From: JBCFBK01 sp038562555
Lineage (GTDB): Bacteria; Bacteroidota; Bacteroidia; Bacteroidales; Prolixibacteraceae
Length of the DNA stretch: 64,000 bases
Assembly: GCA_038562555.1 (NCBI GenBank)
Contig: JBCFBK010000021.1
Coordinates: forward strand, 17,029 to 81,028
Direction of reading: 5' to 3'
Under the pieces are notes generated by a model that made no database searches, was not told where the DNA came from, and saw only the letters and a list, made by a program, of their open reading frames with translations. A program made the position numbers and the translations under genes. Positions within the stretch are counted from its first letter, which is position 1. Each line of letters opens with the position of its first letter. This document shows, in pieces, positions 35,880 through 44,590 of this stretch.

Positions 35880-36394
35880 TGAAAGCATACCGAATCACAA
35901 AGGAGCGGTATGCTGCGCTCTCGGCTTCCGGATACCCAGGCAGGTGGAACTCAGCCGGGGTGTATGTGATCTATGCCGGTGAACATCGATCACTTTCCAT
36001 TTTAGAAAATATCGCGCATAACCCAACTATTCCGATACTGGAGCGGTATGTGACCCTGGTGATTGATATTCCAGATGATATCAAAACCCAAACACTTGAA
36101 CCTAATCAACTGCCGACGGGCTGGGACCGAAGGGATCAGCATGCGAAGGAAGTTTGTCAGATGATTGGTGATGAATTTGTAACCAGTCAGGATGCTGTGG
36201 TGCTCAGAGTTCCTTCGGCCATTGTTCCCCAGGAATATAACCTCGTAATCAGTACCAGTCATCCTGACTTTGCCCGGATCGGTGTTACCGCAACTGAGCG
36301 TTTTGAATTCGACCCCAGAATTGTTTCCCGGGAAAGTGACCAGGACAGAGATCCAGATGAAACTGAAGATAGCGGGCCTGTTCTTGTAAGTTAA
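35879..36394 (+). CDS. RES-domain toxin
   Basis: Toxin of the Xre/RES type II system. Characterised RES toxins deplete cellular NAD+. The 171-residue protein shows the family signature GRWNSAGVYVIYAGEHRSLSILENIAH near the start, with Arg and Glu expected in the active site. The C-terminal half is also conserved (VLRVPSAIVPQEYNLVISTSHPDF, carrying the Ser region). The ATG at 35879 overlaps the antitoxin stop; a TTG three bases earlier is less likely. The C-terminal tail is acidic and variable. Function is confident by family, untested here. Confidence 0.92.
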   Translation: MKAYRITKERYAALSASGYPGRWNSAGVYVIYAGEHRSLSILENIAHNPTIPILERYVTLVIDIPDDIKTQTLEPNQLPTGWDRRDQHAKEVCQMIGDEFVTSQDAVVLRVPSAIVPQEYNLVISTSHPDFARIGVTATERFEFDPRIVSRESDQDRDPDETEDSGPVLVS

Positions 36395-36425
36395 ACAAAA
36401 CATGCATTTTACCTAACGGGTGTGG

Positions 36426-36461
36426 CAAAATAAATCTGCCGGAGTGTTTATTCCGGCAGAT
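36426..36461 (-). terminator. Terminator of the ArsR-SRPBCC-DoxX operon
   Basis: ATCTGCCGGA (36434-36443) and TCCGGCAGAT (36452-36461) form a perfect 10-bp stem with an eight-base loop. On the minus strand a T-rich stretch (TTTATTTT) follows. It sits ten bases beyond the DoxX stop codon. Confidence 0.75.
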
Positions 36462-36470
36462 CTGAGATAT

Positions 36471-36851
36471 TTACACTCCCTGCATCAGTTTTCTGCTTTC
36501 CGGTCTGAAGTACCACGATACCACGGTCAAGACAATTAATAATACAGGTCCGAAAAGCTCTTTTGCGCCAGCTCCAACCGCCAGGTGCGAAAACAGTGCG
36601 CCCGACATGGCAAAGAAAAAGCCTGCATACGCCCATTCCTTTGCCAAAGGAAATTTAGGGACCAGAACGGCTACAACGCCTAACATTTTCCAAATGCCCA
36701 GTATGGTCAGCAAATAGACCGGATAGCCCAGATTTGTTATAAGATCCACTTCTTCCTGCATCTTTATCAACTGCACGATTCCCGTCGATACCATTCCCAA
36801 TGCCAGCCAGACGGTCGAAATCCAATAGACGATTTTATTTCTCTTTTGCAT
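36471..36851 (-). CDS. DoxX-like membrane protein
   Basis: Small four-helix inner-membrane protein, 126 residues, DoxX-like family. Hydrophobic segments lie at about 7-27, 45-65, 70-92 and 97-117. IVQLIKMQEEVDLITNLGYPVYLLTILGIWKMLG is characteristic; beyond the membrane topology there is no known reaction. It is the last gene in the ArsR-SRPBCC-DoxX unit, six bases after the SRPBCC gene. That grouping recurs widely in Bacteroidota, but its physiological role is unclear. Confidence 0.88.
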   Translation of the reverse strand: MQKRNKIVYWISTVWLALGMVSTGIVQLIKMQEEVDLITNLGYPVYLLTILGIWKMLGVVAVLVPKFPLAKEWAYAGFFFAMSGALFSHLAVGAGAKELFGPVLLIVLTVVSWYFRPESRKLMQGV

Positions 36852-36857
36852 GACGTG

Positions 36858-37325
36858 TCATTTTAATTTGCTTACGATTTCCTGTATCCGGTTATGTGCC
36901 ATATTGATGCCCTGAGCAAAGGGTAACTTCAACAGTTGGTCCCTGAGCGCAACCGATTCATAGATCACATGCATATTGAGCCTGCTGTTGTCGTCGGCAA
37001 GTCGTTCAAATTCAAAAACTTCAAGCTGAACGCCAAAAGGTGCATTCTCCATCTCGAATGTTCGTGTGATTTTTTGGTGCGGAATAAACTCGTGGATCAC
37101 TCCATTGGCCTGAAAGACCACGTTTCCCTGGGCGTCGGATGTTTCAAACCGGTAACTGCCGTGCTTTCTGCTCTCGAGTTTCACGACTCTCGTTCCCATC
37201 CACTGCTCAACAAGACCGGCCTCTGCATATGCTTTAAAAAGCAGTTCCAACGGTAAATCAAATTCCCTGGTAATATGCAATTCCTGCTTGCCGTTTTCTG
37301 CATTAATTTTTGTTTTCCGCTCCAT
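36858..37325 (-). CDS. SRPBCC/AHSA1-type protein
   Basis: Activator-of-Hsp90-homologue-1-like START-domain protein, 155 residues. Typical features are LHITREFDLPLELLFKAYAEAGLVEQWMG near the start, a hydrophobic-ligand cavity fold, and a C-terminal helix ending RIQEIVSKLK. It is the middle gene of an ArsR-controlled unit, with six-base gaps on both sides. The ligand is unknown. Regulation by the ArsR-type repressor is inferred from the shared promoter and operators. Confidence 0.9.
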   Translation of the reverse strand: MERKTKINAENGKQELHITREFDLPLELLFKAYAEAGLVEQWMGTRVVKLESRKHGSYRFETSDAQGNVVFQANGVIHEFIPHQKITRTFEMENAPFGVQLEVFEFERLADDNSRLNMHVIYESVALRDQLLKLPFAQGINMAHNRIQEIVSKLK

Positions 37326-37331
37326 CTCCTG

Positions 37332-37655
37332 CTATTTATCTGATTTATATTTCTTCATAACGCCTTCCAGCTTATTAAACCGGTCATCCCACATTTTGCG
37401 AAAGGGTTCAATAAAATCGCCTATCTCCTTGATTTTTTGGGGATTTAAATGATAGTAAATTTCCCGGCCGTTTTGCTCTTGTTCAAGCAATTCGCACTCG
37501 GTGAGTATCTGCAAGTGCTTTGAAACAGTCGGTCGGGCTGTATCAAAGTTCGAAGCGATAGCTCCGGCAGTCATCGATTGCGAAGCCACCAATAGCAGAA
37601 TAGCCCTTCTTGTGGGGTCTGCTATCGCTTGAAAAACATCGCGTCTTAAATTCAT
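37332..37655 (-). CDS. ArsR-family winged-helix repressor
   Basis: DNA-binding regulator of 107 residues. The winged helix-turn-helix runs from about 10 to 80 (DPTRRAILLLVASQSMTAG, TARPTVSKHLQILTECELL, wing NGREIYYHLNP). The metal-binding cysteine motif of classical ArsR/SmtB sensors (ELCVCDL) is absent, which fits the subgroup paired with SRPBCC proteins. Its promoter contains two palindromes, so autoregulation is likely. First gene of the three-gene leftward operon. Confidence 0.93.
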   Translation of the reverse strand: MNLRRDVFQAIADPTRRAILLLVASQSMTAGAIASNFDTARPTVSKHLQILTECELLEQEQNGREIYYHLNPQKIKEIGDFIEPFRKMWDDRFNKLEGVMKKYKSDK

Positions 37656-37657
37656 TG

Positions 37658-37705
37658 TGTAGTTATTTGACTACAAATATAAATGTAGTCATTTAACTAC
37701 ACAAG
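37658..37705 (-). promoter_or_regulatory. ArsR operon promoter with two operator palindromes
   Basis: Minus-strand -7 TATATTTG (37674-37681, exact consensus), 20-base spacer, -33 CTTG (37702-37705). Two 18-base imperfect palindromes, TGTAGTTATTTGACTACA (37658-37675) and TGTAGTCATTTAACTACA (37684-37701), flank the -7 element. They would block polymerase when bound. Strong candidate operators of the adjacent ArsR-type repressor. Confidence 0.7.
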
Positions 37706-37868
37706 TTTTTTTTCGTTTTTCTGAGGAGTATTTATTGTGAGATTAATTAAACGCGGTAAGTGCGATGGAAATCTGGTGGCCCATGTGAATGCGGCATCTT
37801 AACTACCGGCTAAAGTTCGTAACTTTATGCCGGTACTCAAAAACAGAATACTACAAAATTATAGACAA

Positions 37869-39092
37869 ATGAAACTCCTGCATACTTCCGACTGGCACCT
37901 GGGTAAACGGCTTGACGACTTTTCACGCATGGAAGAGCAACAGGGGGTTTTGCAGGAAATTTGTGAAATCGCAGAACGCGGGCAGGTCGATGCCGTGCTC
38001 GTGGCCGGCGATTTGTTTGATACCTTCAATCCTCCGTCCGAAGCCGTCGATCTGCTTTACAAAACCTTGAAGCGCCTCACGGGCAACGGCCGCCGCCCGG
38101 TCATTGCCATCGCCGGAAACCACGATTCCCCCGACCGCATTGAAGCGCCCGACCCGTTGGCCCGGGAATGCGGGATCATCTTTACCGGCTACCCCAATTC
38201 TAAAGTCACTCCCTTTGAACTGGAGTCGGGCCTGAAGGTGATGAGCAGCAGCGAAGGTTTCCTGGAACTAAAGCTTCCCGGGAGCGTCGTTCCTCTTCGG
38301 TTGTTAATGACGCCGTACGCGAACGAGTACCGGCTCAAAACCTTCCTGGGACAGGAAAACAGTGATGAGGAACTGCGCAAGGTTCTTCAGGGCAAATGGC
38401 AGGAACTGGCCGACAAATTTTGCGATGGAGAAGGAGTGAATGTGCTCATTTCGCATCTTTTTGTCGTGAAAAAAGGGGAAGCATTCCCGGAAGAGCCTGA
38501 TGATGAAAAGCCTATCCTGCACGTAGGCGGGGCGCAGGCCGTTTATACCGAAAATATTCCGGAACAGATTCAGTATACCGCATTGGGACACCTGCACCGG
38601 ATGCATGGCGTCGATGCTGAACCTTGCCCGGTTTATTACAGCGGAAGTCTGCTCTCGTACAGTTTTGCCGAAGCCAATCAGAAAAAGTACGTTTTAATGA
38701 TCGATGCAGAACCTGGACGCCCGGCCAAAGTAAGTAAGATCGAACTCTCCGCAGGAAAGCGTTTACTTAGGAAGCGTGCCGAAGGGGTTGAAGAGGCATT
38801 GAAGTGGCTGGCCGAAAATCAAGACGCCCTTGTTGAGCTGACCCTGATCACCGAAACCTTTCTCACGGCGATGGAACGCAGGCAGTTATCTGCCATCCAC
38901 CGCGGAATTGTCACCATCATCCCTGAAGTAGCCGGCGCTGCAGGTCTTATTGGCTGCCATCAGCCACAGATCGACCTGAGCCGGAGCATGGAAGAGCTTT
39001 TCCGCAACTATTTCAGGCACGAAAAAGGTCAGGACCCCGGCCATGACCTGATGAATTTATTTACCGAAATACTGGCAGAAGAAGAACAATGA
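37869..39092 (+). CDS. sbcD: Exonuclease SbcCD subunit D
   Basis: Mre11-type nuclease subunit that, with SbcC, cleaves hairpins and processes double-strand ends. The ATG at 37869 (MKLLHTSDWHLGK) starts directly at the first phosphoesterase motif; the reading from 37827 would add 14 unconserved residues. Metal-binding motifs follow in order: SDWHLG, AGDLFDTFNPP, AGNHDSPDR, ISHLFV and ALGHLHR. The capping domain is C-terminal, giving 407 residues. Its last bases overlap sbcC by four (ATGA), the usual coupled arrangement. Confidence 0.97.
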   Translation: MKLLHTSDWHLGKRLDDFSRMEEQQGVLQEICEIAERGQVDAVLVAGDLFDTFNPPSEAVDLLYKTLKRLTGNGRRPVIAIAGNHDSPDRIEAPDPLARECGIIFTGYPNSKVTPFELESGLKVMSSSEGFLELKLPGSVVPLRLLMTPYANEYRLKTFLGQENSDEELRKVLQGKWQELADKFCDGEGVNVLISHLFVVKKGEAFPEEPDDEKPILHVGGAQAVYTENIPEQIQYTALGHLHRMHGVDAEPCPVYYSGSLLSYSFAEANQKKYVLMIDAEPGRPAKVSKIELSAGKRLLRKRAEGVEEALKWLAENQDALVELTLITETFLTAMERRQLSAIHRGIVTIIPEVAGAAGLIGCHQPQIDLSRSMEELFRNYFRHEKGQDPGHDLMNLFTEILAEEEQ

Positions 39093-42000
39093 TCCCGATT
39101 CAACTAACGATACAGGGCCTTTACTCTTATCAGGAGAAGCAGTCAATCGATTTTACCAGACTTACCGGAGCCGGGTTGTTTGGCATTTTCGGAACGGTGG
39201 GCAGCGGAAAATCGTCCATCCTTGAGGCCATTACCTTCGCCGTTTACGGGCGTACCGACCGTCTGAACCTTTCGGGCGATAACCGCTATTACAACATGAT
39301 GAACCTGAAATCGAACGAACTGCTCATCGATTTCATTTTTGAAACCGGAAAGGAGCAAACGGCATACCGGGCAATCGTGAAGGGAAGGCGGAACAGTAAG
39401 AATTTTGGCGATGTAAGACCGCTCGAACGACTCGCTTATAAAAAGGCCGGTACTGACTGGATTCCAATTGAAACTGAAGCTCTTGAGCGTGCAGTCGGAT
39501 TGAGTTACGATAACTTCAAACGGACCATCATTATTCCCCAGGGACAGTTCCAGGAATTTTTGCAACTGGGAAACAAGGATCGTACGCAAATGATGAAGGA
39601 GCTTTTCAACCTCGGAAAGTTTGAATTTTATTACAAGGTCACCTCGCTGGAGTCGAAGAATAACGCCAAAAAGCAAAACATCGAGGGACAGTTGCAGCAA
39701 CTGGGATCAATTGAGCCGGAGCAGTTGACCGTTTATGCGGCTCAACTGGAGCAACTGGAGAACGAACTAAACGAACAAAACCAAAAACTTGCCGGATACC
39801 GCAAAAGCGAGGAGGAGCTTCGGCAATTGCAGGAACTGACCGGCAAAATGGCCGAAACAAAGAAAGCTTACGGGGAACTTCAGGAACAGGAAGCCGGATT
39901 TCAGGAACTGGAAAAGAAGATCGCCCGGTATGAGCAAGGTGTTGTTCAGTTTAAACACCTGCTTGATTCGCTCACGATCAATGTCCGGCGAATGGAAGAC
40001 CGTGAAAAACAGATCAGGCTTGACCAGGATCAGCTAACAAGGGAAGAAGAAGAGATCAACCGGCTTGGCAAATGGCTGGAAGAACTAAAACCCACCTTTG
40101 AAAAACGGGAAGAATTAAAAAAGAAGGCAGAAGAGCTGAATCAGTTACTGCGAACGAAAGAACTGGAGCTGGCAATCGCGAAAGAAGAAGAACGTTTAAA
40201 AAAAGGCATTTCAGTTTGTGAAGAAACTGTTCAGACGCTTGAAAAGTTGAAGACAGAAAAACAACAACTGGACGAGCTGATCAGGGAAGCACGTAACAAG
40301 CTTCCGGATTTAGGGCTCCTGTCAAATATAAAAGCCTGGTATGTTGAGAAGAATAACCTCGGCAAACAGATTTTCGAAGCAGGGCAGGAACTTGAAAAGT
40401 CGGTTCGTGAAGAGAAGACAATCCGTGAGGAGGTAATGAAAGTTCTGGCTGACCCGGTTTTCGGAAAACTCAGCACCGGTGCAGCGCATGCCGATTGCAC
40501 CCGCTATCTGCAATCCAAAACGGCAGAAATGAAAGAAAAGTTGAAAATTCTGGCAGAGCGGGAAGGTCACGTCAGGGTAAAGGCGCAGCTTAAGATTTAT
40601 GCGGAAGAGCTTGACGAAGGCAAGCCATGCCCCCTTTGCGGATCTTTGCATCATCCGGACGTATTTAAAACAGATGACATCCGCGATGCGCAGGCAAGCC
40701 TGGAGAAAGAACGCCTGATCTGCGAAAAGGAGATTGAACACATTGCAGCTCTGGGCAACCGGTTGAACTTGCTGGATAGTCAGCAACAGTATATCAGCCG
40801 CCATCAAAAAGACCTGATCTCAAGGAAAAATGAGCGACAGCAGCGGGCCGAGGCTCATGCTGCTCAATTCGTTTGGGAAAGTTACCAGGAGGAAACGGAA
40901 TTGACACAGGCATTTCAGGAGGCGGATCGGATCCGGACGGAACTAAAAAGGTCTGAAACGATTTTGGATGTGCTGGCGAAAAGCATCGTGCAGGAAGAGA
41001 AAAATAAGGAACGCTACCAGGCTGAAGTTGAGAAGATCAGGACGGCACTGACTATTCACCAAACGGCGCTAAAGACAATTTGCGATCAGCTTAAACTTAT
41101 CAGTCCGGCGCAATACAGTCAGGTGCCGGTGGCCATGGTAGAAGGAGAGAAGGCGGCACTGTTAAGGGAGCATGCCCGGATCGAAAATGAATTTACGGAA
41201 ATGTCGGCTCGGCTCGTTAACCGGACAAAAATAAAAGATACTCTGAGCGGAAGTTTGACGGTAAACCGCAGGGAACTGGAACAAGACCGATTGACGATTG
41301 AAAACCTGAAAAAACAGTTGGATAACCAATTGCAGAAGTCATCCTTTCAATCGTTGGAAGAGATCACGCACTTGCTGACGCAACCGGTCGATCTGGAAAC
41401 GGAGAAACAGAAAGTCAGTTCTTTTAAAGATGAGCTTCTGCGTTGTAAGTCCCGGTTGGAACAACTGGACAAGGAAATGGGGAGCCGGGTTCATGATCCG
41501 GAAGTTCATCAGAAACTTGTTCTGGAAATTGCCTTGCTTAAAGATCTGGTCACACTGAAAAACCAGGAGCAGGGAAAGATCGCTGAATTGCTCAAAAAGC
41601 TGCAAAAAGATCTGGACAGTCAGCTTTCGCTTCGGGCAGCGCTCGAACAACTGGAACTCAGGACGGAGAATATTAAAACGATGAAGTCGCTTTTTAAGGC
41701 AAGTGGTTTTGTAAATTACATTTCGTCGGTTTATCTGCAGAATCTTTGCAATGCTGCCAACGATCGTTTCTTTCAACTGACCAGGCAAAAACTGAGTCTG
41801 GAGATCACGCCCGACAATAATTTCCAGGTCCGTGATTTTATGAATGGTGGTAAGGTGCGCAGTGTGAAAACCCTTTCGGGAGGACAAACATTCCAGGCGG
41901 CTTTGTCGCTGGCTTTATCGTTGGCTGACAATATTCAGAAAATCACGGAATCGAACCAAAATTTCTTTTTCCTTGACGAGGGTTTTGGCTCGCTCGACAA

Positions 42001-42193
42001 AGACGCGCTGGCGGTTGTTTTTGATACGTTGAAATCGCTCCGGAAAGAGAACCGCATCGTCGGCGTCATTTCCCATGTGGAAGAAATGCAGCAGGAGATC
42101 GATGTTCATCTTCGAATCGAAAATCAGGAGGAGCGAGGAAGCATCATCCACCCGAGCTGGATGCAGGGTAACAGCAACGGCCGAAAAGTTTAA
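39089..42193 (+). CDS. sbcC: Exonuclease SbcCD subunit C
   Basis: Rad50-type SMC-like ATPase, 1034 residues. The Walker A is GTVGSGKSS with Lys41; IIPQGQFQEFLQLG is the Q-loop area. Two long coiled coils (about 190-500 and 530-850) surround a zinc hook, CPLC at 514-517. The C-terminal lobe carries the signature TLSGGQTFQAALSLALSLA and Walker B FFFLDEGFGSLD. Coupled to sbcD by a four-base overlap. It ends 20 bases from a convergent gene, with only a tiny hairpin between. Confidence 0.97.
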   Translation: MIPIQLTIQGLYSYQEKQSIDFTRLTGAGLFGIFGTVGSGKSSILEAITFAVYGRTDRLNLSGDNRYYNMMNLKSNELLIDFIFETGKEQTAYRAIVKGRRNSKNFGDVRPLERLAYKKAGTDWIPIETEALERAVGLSYDNFKRTIIIPQGQFQEFLQLGNKDRTQMMKELFNLGKFEFYYKVTSLESKNNAKKQNIEGQLQQLGSIEPEQLTVYAAQLEQLENELNEQNQKLAGYRKSEEELRQLQELTGKMAETKKAYGELQEQEAGFQELEKKIARYEQGVVQFKHLLDSLTINVRRMEDREKQIRLDQDQLTREEEEINRLGKWLEELKPTFEKREELKKKAEELNQLLRTKELELAIAKEEERLKKGISVCEETVQTLEKLKTEKQQLDELIREARNKLPDLGLLSNIKAWYVEKNNLGKQIFEAGQELEKSVREEKTIREEVMKVLADPVFGKLSTGAAHADCTRYLQSKTAEMKEKLKILAEREGHVRVKAQLKIYAEELDEGKPCPLCGSLHHPDVFKTDDIRDAQASLEKERLICEKEIEHIAALGNRLNLLDSQQQYISRHQKDLISRKNERQQRAEAHAAQFVWESYQEETELTQAFQEADRIRTELKRSETILDVLAKSIVQEEKNKERYQAEVEKIRTALTIHQTALKTICDQLKLISPAQYSQVPVAMVEGEKAALLREHARIENEFTEMSARLVNRTKIKDTLSGSLTVNRRELEQDRLTIENLKKQLDNQLQKSSFQSLEEITHLLTQPVDLETEKQKVSSFKDELLRCKSRLEQLDKEMGSRVHDPEVHQKLVLEIALLKDLVTLKNQEQGKIAELLKKLQKDLDSQLSLRAALEQLELRTENIKTMKSLFKASGFVNYISSVYLQNLCNAANDRFFQLTRQKLSLEITPDNNFQVRDFMNGGKVRSVKTLSGGQTFQAALSLALSLADNIQKITESNQNFFFLDEGFGSLDKDALAVVFDTLKSLRKENRIVGVISHVEEMQQEIDVHLRIENQEERGSIIHPSWMQGNSNGRKV

Positions 42194-42212
42194 AGTATTG
42201 CCGGCTCACGGC

Positions 42213-43097
42213 CTATTTCTTCCTTCCGATCGGGACAGTAAGCCCGAGGAAGGGTATAGCCACGAACGAATCCATATCCGGACCTATCGGGACCCATAAG
42301 CTGTAATCGAGGCTGACATTCCGGATCATGCTTCGCCCTCCTCCCGATATAAACATTCCAACTTCCCCATCGGAGGTGACCAGGTGGTTCTCGGTGATGA
42401 TATATCCTTTTGGTCCCGTTCTGAGCATACCGCTGAAACTGATAATTGGTATATCCAGCCATTCATCATCAGCAAAACCGTACGCCACTCCTACGCTGAA
42501 ATTTTTATCCCGTGATCCAAAGGTTGAAGTACCATACAGAATCCCGTACGACGCATTATCTTCACCCACAACCGTTCCTAAAAAAGCTCCTGCAGCCAGG
42601 TTGATTTTATTTTCAACCAGCGGAATGGAAAACTTTGGTGTGATCCAGAAAGGAGAAGATGTTCCTCCAAAAAGAAACAGCGGGACTGTTCCGGCTCCTA
42701 TTGAAAAATAATCGGTCACGCCATAGTTAAACTGGTTGAACAGGATCCAGACATTCTTGTAATAGGCTGATCCCTGCTCGAGGCCATAAGCATTCGGCGT
42801 GAGAAAATAGCTGGAAGACTGGATGTTGGGGAGCCAGAATTCTTCGCCCGGTTTTCCTGTTTCTTTGGCTGTTATCTTCAATTTGATGTTATCCTGCGGG
42901 ATTTTAATTTCCCCAAAATCTTCTGTCTTCAAAATGATCTTCAGTGAATCTTCAGCGACCGGATAACCAACAAAAACGTTCCCGTCTTTTGTTTCGATGC
43001 GGTATGTTTTTGCCGGATCATGGGTATTCTGTCCATAGCTGGTAAGGAAATAAAGAACGAGGGCAACAGTGAAAGTCAGCGATACTTTTAGTTTCAT
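42213..43097 (-). CDS. Exported protein of unknown function, probable outer-membrane
   Basis: Not recognised as a characterised family. The ATG at 43097 is preferred to a GTG at 43103. The 294-residue product has a signal peptide (MKLKVSLTFTVALVLYFLTSYGQ). A short beta domain follows (about 30-90, YRIETKDGNVFVGYPVAEDSLKIILKT), reminiscent of the small sandwich that begins the protein at 61009. A long Gly- and aromatic-rich region of alternating strands (about 100-294, FNYGVTDYFSIGAGTVPLFLFGG) suggests a beta-barrel. It ends VPIGRKK. No partner gene. Confidence 0.75.
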   Translation of the reverse strand: MKLKVSLTFTVALVLYFLTSYGQNTHDPAKTYRIETKDGNVFVGYPVAEDSLKIILKTEDFGEIKIPQDNIKLKITAKETGKPGEEFWLPNIQSSSYFLTPNAYGLEQGSAYYKNVWILFNQFNYGVTDYFSIGAGTVPLFLFGGTSSPFWITPKFSIPLVENKINLAAGAFLGTVVGEDNASYGILYGTSTFGSRDKNFSVGVAYGFADDEWLDIPIISFSGMLRTGPKGYIITENHLVTSDGEVGMFISGGGRSMIRNVSLDYSLWVPIGPDMDSFVAIPFLGLTVPIGRKK

Positions 43098-43129
43098 ATG
43101 CACATCAGGTCAGTTGTGATTTTCGGCCT

Positions 43130-43137
43130 CAAAGTTA
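43130..43137 (-). promoter_or_regulatory. Candidate -7 element for the exported unknown protein
   Basis: Minus strand TAACTTTG, an exact TAnnTTTG match, 33 bases upstream of the chosen ATG. There is no good -33 element at the proper distance. The surrounding gap (43098-43279) shows nothing else recognisable. Confidence 0.35.
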
Positions 43138-43279
43138 ATGCAATTCGTTCAAATGAATATGATATTTTATGCTTATATAAGCAGAATAGACGGACTAATC
43201 AGCCGGTACATGGACCGGGAACCGGAGCATTAGTGTTTTATCCTGTGAATAACCGCTTTCACGACTTATCGAATATTGA

Positions 43280-44332
43280 TTACACTGCATAGAAATCAAT
43301 CGTTTCTTTTATCAATATATCAATTGGTGTGTAATTTTCGACATTGGTAACTTTGTTGGATAGCAGATATTCCAGAATGGTCCTTACTGCCCTATATCCC
43401 TGATGATGTGGTCTTTCTGAGATAATAAATGAAATATATCCCTCTTTCAGGTCATCAATATTCTTTTTATCAGTACCATAACCAATAAGTTTGACATGAT
43501 TCATTTGATGCATTTTCAGATATTCCGATATTACATACGCTCTTGTATTAAACACTGCAGCCCCTCCGATATTTGTATGATCCTGAAAGAATTGGTCCAG
43601 AAGATACCAGCTCTGCTTCTTGTCCGCATTATCATATTGAGCGGAAAATACATTGATGTCCGGAAAATTATCTTTCAGATAGGATATAAAACCGTACGAC
43701 CTGGACAATGAGGGAATGGATGCCTCATCACCTATTCTCTTCGCTTGAAAAAGAGCAATATCCTTCCCATGTTCCAAAATAGTGGTCAGTAGTCTTGCCT
43801 GAACGACTCCGGTCTGAAAAGAATGAGGTGCGAAAAAAGCCAATGGCTTTGTGTTATTCACTGCAGCATCTACGAAGACATACGGAATATTTTTCATGAA
43901 TAACTGACTGGCAAAAAGCACAGTTTCGTCATAAAAAGAAGGACCGATAATTACTGCATCCGATTTGTAAGCTAATGCTTCATTAAATATCTTTCTGCAG
44001 GAATACAAATCAAACTGGTCATAATACAGGAATTTTATTTTCAGTTTTATATTTGTGAAATCACGAATAGCATCTCCGATTCCTTTTTCAATCAATGCCC
44101 AATAATCCCCGTCGGTGTGCTGAGGTAAAATCATTAAAAGCTTAATTTGCTTCGCATTTTCCGGCACAGCCGTATGCTGTCCGTGTGAATAATTTATTTC
44201 TGCCAATACTTTTTCTATTTTTATCCGGCTATCGGAAGATACATCTCCCCGATTGTGAATCACCCGGTCTACGGTACCAACCGACACTCCTGCCAATGCC
44301 GCAATATCCTTAATTCTGTATTTTTTTGCCAT
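43280..44332 (-). CDS. LacI-family transcriptional regulator
   Basis: Regulator of 350 residues with an N-terminal LacI helix-turn-helix (4-24, YRIKDIAALAGVSVGTVDRVI) and hinge. A periplasmic-binding-protein-like effector domain follows (about 60-345), with the LALYDQ-like features of sugar-responsive members. The GTVDR recognition helix differs from the SPxTVSRV norm and is common in Bacteroidota members. Divergent from the GH28-led operon, with palindromes in the shared region, it is the probable repressor of that operon. The effector is likely a sugar released from the target polymer. Confidence 0.95.
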   Translation of the reverse strand: MAKKYRIKDIAALAGVSVGTVDRVIHNRGDVSSDSRIKIEKVLAEINYSHGQHTAVPENAKQIKLLMILPQHTDGDYWALIEKGIGDAIRDFTNIKLKIKFLYYDQFDLYSCRKIFNEALAYKSDAVIIGPSFYDETVLFASQLFMKNIPYVFVDAAVNNTKPLAFFAPHSFQTGVVQARLLTTILEHGKDIALFQAKRIGDEASIPSLSRSYGFISYLKDNFPDINVFSAQYDNADKKQSWYLLDQFFQDHTNIGGAAVFNTRAYVISEYLKMHQMNHVKLIGYGTDKKNIDDLKEGYISFIISERPHHQGYRAVRTILEYLLSNKVTNVENYTPIDILIKETIDFYAV

Positions 44333-44352
44333 TCGATGCTCTATTTATACCA

Positions 44353-44391
44353 CAAATATATTGTTTTTCAATAAACCGTGCAATAACACGG
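44353..44391 (-). promoter_or_regulatory. Promoter of the LacI gene with overlapping operator
   Basis: Minus-strand -7 TATATTTG (44353-44360, exact), 20-base spacer, -33 ATTG (44381-44384). The dyad CCGTGCAATAACACGG (44376-44391) covers the -33 element, an arrangement expected for autorepression. Confidence 0.55.
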
Positions 44392-44547
44392 ACTATTTGT
44401 TTATCGTATACTCAATTATTCCGTATGACAGAATAATATTCAATTGATTGATAGATAAATATTTGATATATTTTTATTTTCTAAAAATAAATGACTTACA
44501 TGTTTTAAAGCACAAAAATGGTAGAATATAGTCTCAATAATAATTTC

Positions 44548-44555
44548 TAGTTTTG
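44548..44555 (+). promoter_or_regulatory. Candidate -7 element of the uronate/hexosamine operon
   Basis: TAGTTTTG, exact TAnnTTTG match; the -33 position is poor, as might be expected of a regulated promoter. Confidence 0.4.
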
Positions 44556-44571
44556 CATTGAACACAGATTA

Positions 44572-44590
44572 ACACGGTAAGCATCCGTGT
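44572..44590. promoter_or_regulatory. Candidate LacI operator near the operon start site
   Basis: ACACGG (44572-44577) and CCGTGT (44585-44590), seven-base spacer, ten to thirty bases after the predicted transcription start. It shares the CCGTG/CACGG half-sites with the dyad at 44376-44391, in opposite relative order. Confidence 0.45.

Noticed and set aside
42194..42212. Bidirectional terminator between sbcC and the convergent gene
   Set aside because: Only a four-base stem (GCCG/CGGC) is visible and no T-run follows.
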